Notes: generated by a model not told the origin, from the letters alone. A stretch of 64,000 bases of DNA from Erigeron canadensis (GCF_010389155.1 NC_057764.1:19096001-19160000); one strand, 5' to 3'; positions 46,510 to 58,805 are shown, counted from the stretch's first letter. A program made the numbers and translations.

Positions 46510-47949
46510 TTTATATATATATAATTATTAAAAGAGCAGTTATCCTAATGATTCTAAAGCCTTTTCAACTTTAAAGATATTACCACACATTGCCAAGTAA
46601 GTTTTTTTACGTGGCATCACCATAATTATTTTCCCATTATTATAATTAAAAAATATTAAATAATAACGCACGGATCCTAAAACCCGGATTCTATGGATAC
46701 TCCTCCGTGTTAAACCAAACCCTATCCTCCATCTTTCTTCTCTCGACACTCCGTAGAATACAAATCTATCAATCCTATTTCTTTTTTATCAATGAAATAA
46801 GAAGATATTTAATCCTATTTTTAGGTTTGTATAATTTTAATTTTGAATCTGGTCTCTATGTGTATGAATGACAGAGGTTTTTTTTGTGTGTGTGAATAAA
46901 GAAGATGATTTTGACTTTGGGTTTTTGTAGTTAGTTTTAATATATCAGTTTTTATTTCATGCTATAGATTCTAATAAAATGATTTTCATGTTTGAATGTA
47001 AAAGTGTTTTTTTTTGTTGAATTTAAGTTAATCGAGGGGATGATATAGAAAGATTGGAGGTGTAATATGAAGATAATGCTATGTGTGAGCATTTATGAAC
47101 TCTTTTATTATTTGTTCATAAAGATATAGGATTTTTTTAGATGTACATTGTTATTAAACAAATGCTTTGGTTTCTCCATAATTATGTTTGCCTTTAGATG
47201 GTGTTGATTTGATGAATTAGGATGGAAAGACTATGAACAAGCTTCTGCTATAGATTGGCTTTTGTGCTCCACTTTCGGTTCATTTAGACTATTTGGAAAT
47301 CTAAAACTTCAGTCATTGTACTTTTTGTCTATTGATTATGAAAATTTGTATAACCTATTAATGTGATATTCAGGCAAACCATGGATGATTGTTTACTTTC
47401 TATTCTGCAATTTGTATATGTGATATTTTATCTTTTGTTGACTTTTTTTGTTCTTCTTGTGTCATGTTCTATGTTTGAATGGAGGATTTATCATTTTCCC
47501 TTTAATTATTAGTTCTTATGTGTTGAAGAATATTCTTTCAGGTGCTCATCTTTGAGGCTGATGGACTTAAAAAGCAGAAATAGAGCAAAGAAGAATTTGA
47601 AAAATCTATAACTCTACCAGACAAGATGATTAAAAAACATGCAGATTCTCATGTAGAAACCGATTCGACTACTAATTTTGAGGTAGTTATTTCACATTTC
47701 CCTCAGTTTTGTGTGTATAATATTAAATTAATTGAAGTCGTAACGATTGTGGCCATAACTCATAATCACTTTCGAAGTACCTACTAACACACCTTGATAG
47801 GACATATATTAAGCTATAGTTTGAGTTTTGAGGGTCAAACGGATATGTCTTGAACATCTATAATGACATAACTTATTAACTTTTATTAGCAATTGGTGTT
47901 CCCAAACCAGGTTATATGGTAAATAGCATGGATGACGTAACACCAGTGG

Positions 47950-48330
47950 TATATTTGTAGTACCATCCAATATGGAGAACACGATTAGTATGTGCGACCA
48001 TTAACAGATTCGACCTTATACCTAATAGAGAATATATATCACCTCATTGTCGGTGATGGGGGCCCTTGGGTCATTGATGACCACCAAATATAGTAAAGGT
48101 TATCGTGATGCTAGCATGGATATTATGGAAGAAATGAGTATTAGAGAGTCTACTTTTGAGCTATAACACGTTATTTTTTTTTTGTAACTTATCGTTTTTA
48201 TATACATAATTATGTCACATTTTGTTTCTATGAAGGTACATTGATGTGGCTGAGAAATTGTGTCAGAAGTGTGCTTTGGATGCTTTTTATTTGAATCCTT
48301 TAAAATGCGGCGGTAATATATCAAATCTAG
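47950..48330 (+). pseudogene. Serine hydroxymethyltransferase pseudogene, 5' part
   Basis: The frame pieces FDLIPNREYIS (family: ..LELIPSENFTS..), ALGSLMTTKYSKGY (family: AVGS.MTNKYSEGYPGARYYGG) and YIDVAEKLCQKCALDAFYLN (family: YID.AE.LCQKRALEAF.LD) occur in the right order with an intron-like gap before the last. A stop and frameshift separate the first two. PSENF is changed to PNREY and the PGARYYGG block is ruined, so it is non-functional. SHMT normally interconverts serine and glycine with folate and pyridoxal phosphate. The intron after this exon is where the copia element landed. Confidence 0.85.
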
Positions 48331-48463
48331 GTTGTTGTCGTTTTTGACCATTTTCCATTGCAAAAACACAAAGAAGCTAGCAGTTTGTGCGAATAGTTCT
48401 CTTTTGGATAGAAGCTACCACAAAAGTTGATATTTTTGCGTTTAATTTCCATAATGTGTAAAG

Positions 48464-49162
48464 TGTTGGGTTATATAACTATTATCAAATCAAATCACAA
48501 AGCACGCAACGGAAGACAAGATCTATGTAGTTTAATTAATTAACCAAGATAGAAAACGTGTACCTTAAATTGGAGAGAATAAAGCAAGAAACCTTTATGA
48601 TAAGGTTTGAATTAAACCTCTCTACGATTTCACACACAACGTTGGAATGTATGTATGCTAGTACTTGATCACGAACCGAACAACCCTTTGTTCCTAGCTT
48701 TAAAATCGACCCAAACAAAAACCCGGAAACCCTTTTTTCTTGATGTAGTCGATCGAACCAAAGAGAGAGAGAGAAGAAGAGATTTTTAGGGTTTTAGAAA
48801 ACCTAATGAATTGTATATCAAAAACAATTAACTTAGGCCTCTATTTATAGTGTTTAGGAAACTTGATGACCAAGTTTAGGGTTTTAAAACCCTTTGGTCG
48901 ACCGTCCCCCCCCCCCAGAACATTCTAGAGGGGTTTCCTAGTTGTTTCCTAATTCCAACTCTTCTTCGTTAAGTCCGTTAGTTAAGTACCGTTAACTTTT
49001 AACTCTTTTAACGGACCTCCGTTAGTTCTTCGTGATCAAATTAATTAATAAATTACATTTAATATATTAATTAATTTATAGTTACATTCACGTTGAGGTG
49101 TGACCCCGTAGGCTTAAATACTTTTCGGACATACGTTCATTTTACGTGATCATATTCTAACA
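48464..49162 (-). repeat. 3' LTR of the 7.6-kb copia element
   Basis: Starts TGTTAGAATATGATCACG on the minus strand and ends ..TAACCCAACA. A CTATAAATAG box is at 48841-48850. It differs from its partner by roughly 10-15 substitutions plus a (GA)n and a poly(C) length change, about 2%. Confidence 0.93.
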
Positions 49163-50019
49163 GCTTCCACTTGAGCTCGTAATGAATGAAGGTTATAACA
49201 TTGGTTAGTGTCTAGCAACACGCCAATGCTCTCGAAAACATTTAAGTATAGTTTTAAATGGTTAAGGCATTTATTATCCCTTTGTTCAGATACCTTTGTT
49301 AAATATGAATATGGATCAAGGTAATTTCATAATTTAACGATTATGTTTCTCATTCAATAACTAATTAATGATTACCAAATATAATCGAGAACCATCTGGA
49401 TTTATTTGGGCATGACCATGCAAACATCTTAATTAGTCAAGTGAGGGCGCCAATGGTATCATACTTCAACTTTTAAATTGAAGGAACAAATCCTGTATTG
49501 ACTACACGTGTCAGTCATCATACTTCACGACGCTTTCTGAAAATAGCCCTTTTTGTACCCCCTTATACAGGTGAGTTAGAACTACATCTAGTAAGTGTGA
49601 TTCATACATGCTGACCTACTTGTATCTTAAGTCAAAGGATCAATAAAAGTAACCACTTACGACTTTCACTTAATGACGTCGATCCATAAAGTGATAATTC
49701 GTTAGTGGGGTAGTCCGATATGCATCCACTACGGATATCATGTGAGTTTGGTGGGAACCATCCATTACATATTCCAAGAATATAACCAATCACTCACATT
49801 TGTCTTAGTTTAATTATATTCCCATATAATTAATCGACAATGGACAATTTAGAATATTTAATAATATATAAAAATATTAATTAAAATATTCACGGATTAA
49901 ACATGCAAGTATAAGACACAATTTAATATTGAATGAAATCAAACATATCAAGTATTTTATTTCATTATGGAAAATATAAACTGTTTAACATCCCTTATCC
50001 AAATACCGAAACAACAGAT

Positions 50020-51624
50020 TTATATGAAATAACTAGCTAATTTAAGTCCTATGCCCTCGGCATGCCTTTCAAGCTTGGGCCTAGACAAAGCTTTTGTGAA
50101 AGGATCAGCTAAGTTAAAATTTGTGTGAACTTTGAGTAATTTGATTTCACCTAGTTCGATCTGCGCACGAACATAGTGATATCGTCTAGCATAATATCTG
50201 GCACCTTTCTGAACTTCGGGTTCGTTGGCAATGATTAATGCACCGGTATTATCACAGTACAAATAAGTGGATAAGTCATTTGAGGGGATCACGTTTAGCC
50301 CGCTAATGAACTTCCTTATCCAGACTGCTTCCATTGCGGCTTCTGAGGCGGCAATGTACTCAGACTCTATTGTAGACATGGCGACTGTGGTTTGCTTCTT
50401 GCTTTTCCAGTCTACAGCTCCTCCATTTAGAACGAAGACGAATCCTGATTGAGACTTCGTGTCATCTTTATCAGTTTGAAATCCAGCATCACAGTATCCG
50501 GTCACTTTGAGCTCTAAGTCTGGATTTCCTCCATACACCAAATAAATATCTTTAGTAGCTCGTAGGTACTTCAGAATATTTTTAACAGCAATCCAATGGC
50601 TTTCACCAGGATTCTGTTGATATCGGCTTACGATGTTTTGCGCGAACGCCACATCAGGTCTAGTGCATCTAACCGCATACATAATAGATCCTACAACCGA
50701 AGCATAAGGAATTCTACTCATACGCTCCACCTCACTAGGCGTAGTAGCACCTTGTTTGACAGATAAACTAAGTCCTTCTTGCATAGGTATAGACCCACGC
50801 TTAGAGTTCTCCATCTTGAATCGCTTCAAAATCTTATCAATATAAGCACTTTGACTTAGTCCAATTAATCGCCTTGATCTATCTTGGTAGATCTTGATTC
50901 CAAGAATAAATGTTGCTTCTCCTAAATCTTTCATGGCAAAACACTTTCCAAGATGGGATTTAACATCTTGCAACATTGGAATGTGTTTTCCTATGATTAA
51001 TATGTCATCGACATACAAGACAAGGAAAGTAACATTACTCCCACTAGCTTTGCGATATACACATGGCTCATCGGGATTTTGAACAAAACCAAACCTTTTG
51101 ATTTCTTCATCAAACCGTTTATTCGCATTTCTTGATGCTTGCTTTAGTCCATAAATGGACCTTTGAAGCTTGCATACTTTGTTGGGATGTTTTGGATCAA
51201 TAAAACCTTCTGGTTGATCCATATAGACTTCTTCATCCAAGTAACCATTTAAGAAGGCAGTCTTAACATCCATTTGCCATATCTCAAAGTCATAGTACGT
51301 TGCTATAGCTAAGAGAATCCTAATAGCTCTAATGTCCGCGACTGGAGAAAAGGTTTCATCATAACCAACACCGAAACGCTGAGTATAACCTTTCGTCACG
51401 AGACGAGCTTTATAGGTGTGTACATTTTCATCCATGTCCGTCTTCTTCTTGAAGATCCACTTACACCCAATAGTTTGAGCATTTTGTGGAAGATCAACCA
51501 AGCTCCAAACTTGATTGTTTTTCATGGATTTCATTTCCACCTTCGTAGCTTCAAGAGATTTGTCAGATTCCGGATCTGATTTATGCAACTTTGAAATTCG
51601 GAGGCTCATCGAGATCTCCAACAA
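50020..51624 (-). pseudogene. copia reverse transcriptase and RNase H segment
   Basis: A 530-residue open stretch without internal stops. RT motifs: QMDVKTAFLNG, EVYMDQPEGF, IYGLKQASR and the intact active-site box YVDDILIIG. RNase H motifs: GYCDAGFQTDKDD, TIESEYIAASEA, YCDNTGALIIAN, and the usual tail FTKALSRPKLERH. The stretch between the integrase part and this frame (about 51625-51725) is frameshifted, so it is cut off from gag-pol. This is the best preserved part of the element, and the sequence gives no evidence that it is translated. Confidence 0.9.
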
Positions 51625-51722
51625 CTTCTTTTTCTACCATCAGATATAGTCTTTCGGTAGGACGTCTTGTCCTTTCGGACCTACGAAGTGGAATCGTTTC
51701 ATTATCATTGACTTGAGGTTCA

Positions 51723-53188
51723 TCACTTTAAACATCCCCCCCCAAGTTGATGATTGCTAGTATCTTTAGAAGGTGACACATCTTCCTCTTGAATCTCATC
51801 AAGTTCTACAACCCTCCCACTGTTCTCTTGAACTAACTTCTTTTCAAAGAATTCAGCATATCGAGCAACACGAACAATGTTTTTGGTGGGATCATAGAAG
51901 TCATAACCCATCGTTTTCTTAGGGTATCCGACAAAGATGCACTTAGTAGTTCTGGGTTCAAGTTTGTCAGGCGTATCGCGCTTCACAAGTGCCTCACATC
52001 CCCAGACTCTTAAGTAAGACAAATTAGGGACATCACCATGCCATAATTCGTACGGTGTCCTGTCAACCTTCTTGGTTGGAACCATATTGAGAATGTATAC
52101 AACAGTCTGTAGAGCATAATCCCAAAACATAAATGGGAGAGTTGTACGGGTCATCATTGATCTTACCATGTCAAGCAAGGTTCGATTTCTCCTTTCAGAC
52201 ACTCCATTATGCTGAGGAGTATATGGAGGAGTAAGCTATTGGAAAATTCCACATGCTTTAAGATAATTTTTAAACTCTTGGCTTAAGTATTCACCACCTC
52301 GATCCGAACAAAGAATCTTGATGGTTTTACCGAGTTGATTTTCCACTTCATTTTTAAACTCTTTGAATGTTTCAAAGACTTCATGTTTATGTTTAAGCAA
52401 GTAAACATAACCATAACGACTGAAATCATCCGTAAAGGTTATGAAGTAGCTAGCTCCTTTCCATGACACATGTCTAAATGGGCCACAAACATCGGTATGA
52501 ATAAGTCCAAGAAGATCTTTAGCCCTTTCTGGCGAATGCTTAAAGGGTTTTCGTGTCATCTTGCCAGAAACACATGACTCACATTTATCAAATGATTCAT
52601 CATTTAATTTTAAGATCCCTTCACGTTGAAGTCTTTCAATGTGATTTTTGCCAATGTGTGCAAGACGACAGTGCCAAAGATAAGTAGTGTCCAAGTCAGT
52701 CTTGGCTCTTTTGCTAACATTATGCATTGAATTATTTGAAACACAATCACGCATATCAATTTCATAAATACCATTATAAGCAATAGCATCAAAATAATGA
52801 ACATTATTTTTAGAAACTGAAATACCAATATCATTAAAAACATTAATGAATCCGTTGTCTTTCAACAAAGAAACTGAAATAACACCTCTAGTAATAGATA
52901 GTGCATAATGACAATTGTCTAGAACAATAATTAAACCGGAAGAAAGAACTAAATGAAATTCTCCAATTGCTTCAACAGCTGCTGGTAGACCATTGCCTAC
53001 TATCAACTGCAAAGCTCCGGGCTTCAGTTTCCTCCTTTTCCTAAGCCCATGTAATTCATTACAAATATGAGTTCCACAGCCAGTGTCAGTTAAGGAAAAT
53101 AATTCAATGGTGAAGCTGAAGTACTAGCTCCGCTAGTATTCTTCTTCTTCACATTCAACTCAGCAAGATACTTAGGACAGTTTCTCTT
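51723..53188 (-). pseudogene. copia protease and integrase segment
   Basis: The protease block TDTGCGTHICNELHG carries the catalytic DTG. It is followed by the integrase zinc-binding region (LWHCRLAHIGKNH..CESCVSGKMTR) and catalytic core residues in IHTDVCGPF, CSDRGGEYLSQ and QHNGVSERRNRT. An in-frame TAG at about 52233 falls where the family has Gln (..GIFQ*LTPPYTPQ). A frameshift precedes the RT part. Dead as a polyprotein. Confidence 0.88.
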
Positions 53189-53821
53189 TCAGTGCCCTAC
53201 TTTATTACAATGATGACAACTCTGGTCTTTAGCCGGTGTACCCTTTTTCGTTAAAGGCATTTTATTGCCCTTGGCGATTGATTGTTTTCTTTTCTGGACT
53301 TTCTCCCCCTTGTTTACAAGAACTTGGGGTGTTGGAAATTTCTTTGGAAGCTGTTTTTCATACTCAATTATCATGGCATGGAGTTCAGTAACGGTATTGC
53401 CCGTCCCATGTAAATGATAGTTGCTCACAAAATTCTCAAAGTCCTTAGAAAGTGACTTGAGAATTATTCCAATCATAAATGGAGGAGCATAAGCATTATT
53501 AAGCTTTTCCAATTTCTCAAAATACATTTTCAAATTCAGTATATGAGGTCCAACTGGTGTTCCTTGCTCGTGTTGTAGGCTAAAAACTGCTTTATGCAAT
53601 TCATACAAATATTGCCTTCCAAACGCGGTATCGGTTGCACTCAACTCATTAGTTGCAGCACCAATTCTTGGAACAACTGATCTCTCCTCATTAAGGACTT
53701 CATAGTTATTTAGAACCATTCTCGGTCTATGAATGAGTTCATTTGTGTTTTGTCCAGAAAGAACTTTTCTTTCAAACTTTTGCCGAAAAGTATTGGTGTT
53801 TGTAGAGGGATTCATTGCCAT
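53189..53821 (-). pseudogene. copia gag segment with internal deletion
   Basis: ATG at 53821-53819 begins MAMNPSTNTNTFRQKFERKV. The middle of the capsid is shorter than I would expect for this family, as if several dozen residues were lost. The GNTVTELHAMIIEYEKQLPK block and zinc knuckle CHHCNKVGH are present. A TGA then replaces the Trp of the knuckle (GH*KRNCPKYL), separating gag from pol. Confidence 0.85.
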
Positions 53822-55411
53822 CTACAAAACAGATTAAGTTCAAAAATCAGTATTTTCGATAATAAGTCCTTAAGAAATTAATTACCCAATTTTTATAGAA
53901 TAAACAATTAATTTCATTAAGGCTAGGATCCAATTGACATACAACCATTTCATCAGTTGATCTGCTAGAAATGATTGCACTCAAAAGGTAAGTGACGAGC
54001 AATAATTGCATTACTAGTGCAATTCCTAGTGAGTATGGGACCTACATTTGACACTTGATTCATCAAGTGATCTTTATGTAGTCATGTTTTGTCCCATCTT
54101 TTGCCACGGGTCAAGGTCTCACCGCTTAACTCGCTTTAAGTCGTCCAACTAAGAACGCGTAAAATTGACCACCACTGTGTACCAGTGAGTAGGTTTTGCC
54201 ATGCAACCGCCATTTCACCACTGTGTACCAGTGAGTAAAACAACGATCCCATGTGTCCTTGACGAATTAGATGGCAAATGACTTAAGTTTATTGGGTCAT
54301 TCAATTTAATATGTGATCAAAAAGTTATGTTTCGAAGATTCATGCACATCTTCTAAACATAAGATTTAATAAAATCATTTGTATAGTCTTAGCAACATAA
54401 GAGAGCTCGGTAGCTCCATTTGAACGCACAAAAAAGCGCAAGGGTAAAGGTTGGTGATGAACGCAATTAAAAACCCACCATTTTATAAGGCTAGCGCACT
54501 CCGACTTATACCTCTCTTAGAGTTTGTTCAAATGGGTGAGGCGGTGTATCTCAAGGTTGTAAAACTCCAAATTTATTAAAAAATCTCTATTTCGATATTG
54601 CTTAGTCATGTTTATATTTTCTCAAAAACAATTTTACATCACAATTTATATCACAATAAATATGCAAAATTATGAACCATAACTATTAAGCATGCAACGA
54701 GTTATGATAGGCCACCTAAACATGTCACTATGGTTTATCTATGTCTAATTCAGCTCCCCCTTCAATGAAGAGGACCACATACATCAAGTTGCCTTGATTG
54801 CGTAAGCCTTAAACACATACAAAACAAACAATTGTCACATAATCCCTATGTGTTGAGCATCTATAGTTCAAAGCACGACTTCTAACTCATTACAGATTAA
54901 AAGATATGAATTTTTTAGTAAACTGTCGCAAATCAAAAAATTTACACGAAAAATTCACATAGTCACACAATTAATTATCCAATTATCTAGCATAATTAAC
55001 CCTAATGATCAAGATTTTATATCAATATATCTAAGTAAGAATCATGAATGATTTGCATGAAAAATTCATGATTTTTACTTCTTTTAAACCATTAAAAATA
55101 AATGTACACACATAATCACATGCAATTTATCACATAAACATGCAATTAATCAAAACTTGGATTAGGAACCAAAAAGAAAAAAAAAAATTTTTTTTAAAAT
55201 TTTCTGGAAAATTTTTCGATCCATATATATATATATATTAAATAAAACCTTTTTTTAATTTAAATAATGTAATTAAATTACAAAATCAATTTAACTATAT
55301 ATATATATATATATATATAATCAAAATTTTTAAAATCAAGAACCCTAACCCCCATTCAAGTTTTGATTTATTGGTAATCAAAGAACATACATAGTAGGCT
55401 CGTGATACTAC
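53822..55411 (-). other. Long 5' leader and primer site of the 7.6-kb copia element
   Basis: Non-coding, 1.6 kb. The primer site is at 55397-55410. The block GAAGGGGGAGCTGAATTAGACATAG.. (about 54740-54775, minus strand) and neighbouring bases recur almost unchanged in the leader at 63900-64000. CACCACTGTGTACCAGTGAG occurs twice (about 54170 and 54217). (TA)n runs lie near 55224 and 55297. Confidence 0.7.
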
Positions 55412-56110
55412 TGTTGGGTTATACAACTATTATCAAATCAAATCACAAAGCACGCAACGGAAGACAAAATCTATGTAGTTTAATTAATTAACCAAGATAG
55501 AAAACGTGTACCTTAAATTGGAGAGAATAAAGTAAGAAACCTTTAGGATAAGGTTTGAATTAAACCTCTTTATGATTTCACACACAACGTTGGAATGTAT
55601 GTATGCTAGTACTTGATCACGAACCGAACAACCCTTTGTTCCTAGCTTTAAAATGGACCCAAACAAAAACCCGGAAACCCTTTTTTCTTGATGTAGTCGA
55701 TCGAACCAAAGAGAGAGAGAGAGAAGAAGAGATTTTTAGGGTTTTAGAAAACCTAATGAATTGTATATCGAAAACAATTAACTTAGGCCTCTATTTATAG
55801 TGTTTAGGAAACTTGATGACCAACTTTAGGGTTTTAAAACTCTTTGGTCGACCGTTCCCCCCCTAACACATTCTAGAGGGGTTTCCTAGTTGTTTCCTAA
55901 TTCCAACTCTTCTTCGTTAAGTCCGTTAGTTAAGTACCGTTAACTTTTAACTCTTTTAACGGACCTCCGTTAGTTCTTCGTGATCAAATTAATTAATAAA
56001 TTACATTTAATATATTAATTAATTTATAGTTACATTCACGTTGAGGTGTGACCCCGTAGGCTTAAATACTTTTCGGACATACGTTCATTTTACGTGATCA
56101 TATTCTAACA
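55412..56110 (-). repeat. 5' LTR of the 7.6-kb copia element
   Basis: A 699-bp partner of 48464-49162, reading from 56110 towards 55412, followed by the primer site. Confidence 0.93.
55791..55800 (-). promoter_or_regulatory. TATA box in the 5' LTR
   Basis: CTATAAATAG in the minus reading, followed by AGGCCTAAG, is a good plant TATA box at a central position in the LTR. It would start transcription of the element towards lower coordinates. The same box is in the other LTR at 48841-48850. Confidence 0.6.
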
Positions 56111-56519
56111 TAAAGTTCCTCAATGCGAAATTGCCAACCAGATGTTGTTTTGTATAAAGTCGTTCATTAGTTTGTAATGGAAACCAAGGTTTGTAGGCTT
56201 TTTTTGCATAAATTCGTTTGTTAGTTTGCCATGGAAACCAAGTTTTTTGGGTCAAAAAGTCATTGAACTTTTAGCAAGCAACTTTACTTGAAATTGATTG
56301 TGCATCTATTGAGCTAAAGCATATCTAATGGCTTGAGGGATTGTTGTCATATTTCTTTTGAAAGTGATTAATGTGGTTTAAACTTTAAAGAATCATCACA
56401 ATCACATAATCAACTATAAGATCTATTTTCTGGTCATTTTATTTTTGTAATGCAACTTACTAGGCCTAATTATGAACATTCCATTTTGGTGTTTGTGCTT
56501 CGAATGTTGTCATCCCTAT

Positions 56520-56835
56520 TGCAGTCAATGTGCAGTCACTATCGATGCTAACTCTCAAGTTACCGCACTGCTCAAACGTAATAGGAGAATCATGGCTCTA
56601 GATCTACCTCATGGTGGATATTAACATGGTTATCAGGTAATGATGCTAACATCGGTTTTATTTGACGATGACTAACCTGAAATTTATAAGTTCTGATATA
56701 ATTGCTCTTTTTTGTAATGTAGACCGTTACAATGCCATACAACTTAGATGAAAGCACATGCTATATCGACTATGCTAAGTAAGCAAAAAGTGTGCCCAAA
56801 TTTGTTGTTGACCCATTTGATGTTCGTCGGTAACT
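56520..56835 (+). pseudogene. Serine hydroxymethyltransferase pseudogene, 3' part
   Basis: After an acceptor-like TTGCAG (about 56521) the frame reads SQVTALLKRNRRIMALDLPHGG, given here as SQVTALLK and RIMALDLPHGG, then a stop where the family has HLSHGYQ (Y*HGYQ), and a donor GTAATG. A second exon after TTTGTAATGTAG reads MPYNLDESTCYIDY (family: MPYRLDESTGYIDY). It continues the copy begun at 47950-48330, with the copia element between. The second exon drifts away from the family after YIDY. Confidence 0.87.
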
Positions 56836-57596
56836 TCTAAACTCTCTACACATTTTCAATACTTGATGAACTAAAATCGTAGTTATTAACGTAAGAGTCA
56901 TTTCACTCCTTGGAACACAAACTTGGAAGAGGACATTTTGAGTTTTGATTTCTTCTTTACTAGAATATTTGAGAGAGAGCTTTCTTATGTTGGGAAAGAT
57001 TTTTCATGTTATAGGTTATGGAATGTGTGCATCAAATTCTAAACATCTCGGCTGCAATGAATTTGCTTATGTGCATTCTTATCCGTGCTCCAAAATTTAC
57101 GACACTAACTTTGCACCCCTATTATGACAGGTAAGAATCGATGTGATCATATTTTCTTTCCCTGTAATCTAATGACAGATAATTTGTTACTTTTTAAATT
57201 TTATCTTTTAATTTTAGATAATTTTAGAAAGTTTGTTGCTTTTATGAAAAGAGAAGTCATGTGCTTAGACTTGCGACCTTCATCCCTATGGAGTTAACTC
57301 AAACATAGAATTCTGTAGATGAGATGTCATGCCATCAAGCAATTGCAAATCCTCAAATGTTGGCTGATACCTAAAGCTCTATATAGAATTGTAGTACATT
57401 AAATTAAATACTCTTTTATGTCTTAAACATGTACAAGGAAATACTTTTTTGATTTGTATACTAAGTTGTTGCGATGGTGGAACTAATTTATTATTACTAA
57501 TATTTAAACATCTATATTATAAACTTTGAGCAAACTCTTAAATCAATTACACTTCTAATTTCTAATAATCGCGCATCACGCGGGTGAAAGACCTAG
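56836..57596 (+). other. Right part of the Helitron-like unit
   Basis: Exon-like pieces (for example the open frame around 56945-57127 followed by GACAG|GTAAG) may belong to a further captured gene, which I cannot name. The unit ends in the GC-rich hairpin and CTAG at 57593-57596. Confidence 0.35.
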
Positions 57597-57652
57597 CTTT
57601 ATATATAAATATTGTGAAAATGATTTGTGTAACTGTGTTGCGGCCTTGTAAC

Positions 57653-57966
57653 TAGAAGTGTACAAAAAAACCGGGTTGGAATCCGAAAACGAAACCGAAC
57701 CCGAAACTGGTCAACAACCGGGTTTGACCCAACTCGGCGGTTACAAACCGGTTTGGGTTTTCGGGTTTTATTTTCGGTTAGAAACCGGGTTGAGTTCGGT
57801 TTTTGGTCAAAAAAACAGAGTCAAACCCGGTCAATAACCGGTCAAAGTTTGACCCCAAACCGGTTTCAAACCGGGTTGGGTCAAACCTGGTTTTGGTTCC
57901 GTTGACCAAAAAACCAGTTCGGGTTCGGTTTCGGGTTGGGTAGAAACCGGTTTTTGTTCACCTCAA
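57653..57966. mobile_element. hAT-type MITE rich in AACCGG
   Basis: CTTGTAAC is duplicated at 57645-57652 and 57967-57974 (8 bp, typical of hAT). Ends TAGAAGTGTACAAAAAA and (reverse complement) TTGAGGTGAACAAAAA are inverted repeats. The 314-bp interior is almost entirely variants of AAACCGGGTTTGG / GTCAAACCCGG, so the strands can pair along the element. No coding capacity. Confidence 0.9.
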
Positions 57967-57974
57967 CTTGTAAC

Positions 57975-58724
57975 GATTCGCCATGGGCGTAAATTAAAAA
58001 GAAAAAAAATATTAATATTGCAGTGCGTACATTCCTCATAAACAATAAGGAAAATGATGAGATGCTAGTACTAGTACTTAAGTTAAAACTAACACGTTAC
58101 CCGCGCAATATGACAGTGGTTGTGGCGGCGACGATGTGGTGGTCGGGACGACCTTTGGTGGTAGACCGTAGATGAGGCGTGAATTGGTGTAAATAACTGA
58201 TGTAAAAGTAATTGATGTAAAAGATTAATGAATATATTTTAAAAGATAAATTATTGATAGTGTAATTTAATCATTAATGTTAAAGGGGTAGTGTAAATGA
58301 AAATATTTTAAAGAGTGTTAAATGAAAATATTACATTTTTTTAAACACGTCCAAAAATAAAGTGTTATTTTTTTATAATATATAATAGATAATCTTATAT
58401 GTATGTGAAATAATTGGAAACTAAAATATACAGATATATTTCAACTTTGTGATACATATGCAATCCCAAAATTGTGTAGTGCTTATTCTTTACGAGCATA
58501 TAGTATCTGATTGTTTTTCATGCGTAGTAAATCACTCAAGTCCCAACCAAGTGTACGTTCACTTAGTTATCCATGAGCTGCTCTCCGATAATTATTATTA
58601 AAAAGCATTGGCGAATTCCATATTTCCGTAATTGGATTCTCGTCTTTCCTCGTTAGAATAGTGGCAGTACAATTTTTTATTTTTATTTTAATTTCTTTCT
58701 TTAATGAACACGTGAAATGCGTTG
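57975..58724. other. Intergenic with a Helitron-like GC-rich motif
   Basis: AACTAACACGTTACCCGCGCAATATG (about 58086-58111) followed by GTGGCGGCGACG resembles minus-strand Helitron 3' ends seen at 28511 and 4341. The rest is AT-rich, without a gene. Confidence 0.4.
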
Positions 58725-58725
58725 G

Positions 58726-58805
58726 TGATCTAATTGGCAAGGACACTTTGATTCTGAACAGTCATTGATCTAATTGGCAAGGACACTTTGATTCTGAACA
58801 GTCAT
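58726..58805. repeat. Perfect tandem duplication, two 40-bp units
   Basis: Units 58726-58765 and 58766-58805 are identical (starting TGATCTAATTGGCAAGGACA). They lie 20 bases left of the copia LTR start. Perfect identity means the duplication is recent or an assembly artefact. Confidence 0.95.

Larger units (their letters stand above)
48464..56110 (-). mobile_element. 7.6-kb Ty1/copia retrotransposon, defective
   Basis: Two 699-bp LTRs (48464-49162 and 55412-56110) are flanked by TAAAG at 48459-48463 and 56111-56115. The primer site TAGTATCACGAGCC (55397-55410) follows the 5' LTR after one base and resembles the initiator-Met complement. A purine-rich AAGTGGAAGC precedes the 3' LTR. The gag-pol order is capsid, zinc knuckle, protease, integrase, RT, RNase H, as in copia. 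The 5' leader is long (about 1.6 kb) and about 0.85 kb separates the pol stop from the 3' LTR. It inserted within the SHMT pseudogene, on the opposite strand. A related element starts at 58825 in the other orientation. Confidence 0.95.
46510..57596 (+). mobile_element. Helitron-like unit carrying an SHMT fragment, split by a copia element
   Basis: The left side (TTATATATATATAATTATTAAAAGAGCAG, then AAAGCCTTTTCAACTTT..GCCAAGTAAG..ACGTGGCA) has the look of plant Helitron 5' regions and matches the TCTATATAATTATTAAAAC end at 29293. The first dinucleotide is TT instead of TC. The right end CGCGCATCACGCGGGTGAAAGACCTAG (57570-57596) is a hairpin plus CTAG. After removing the 7.65-kb copia insertion, the unit is about 3.4 kb. 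It contains exon/intron pieces of a serine hydroxymethyltransferase gene in + orientation. No Rep/helicase. The outer limits are inferred. Confidence 0.5.

Noticed and set aside
48536..48718. 60-codon frame repeated at 55484-55666
   Set aside because: The two copies lie in the two LTRs of one copia element and repeat only because the LTRs do.
57600..58000. Telomere-like or satellite reading of the AACCGG-rich tract
   Set aside because: Bounded by an 8-bp duplication and inverted ends, so it is a transposon, and the unit is not TTTAGGG.
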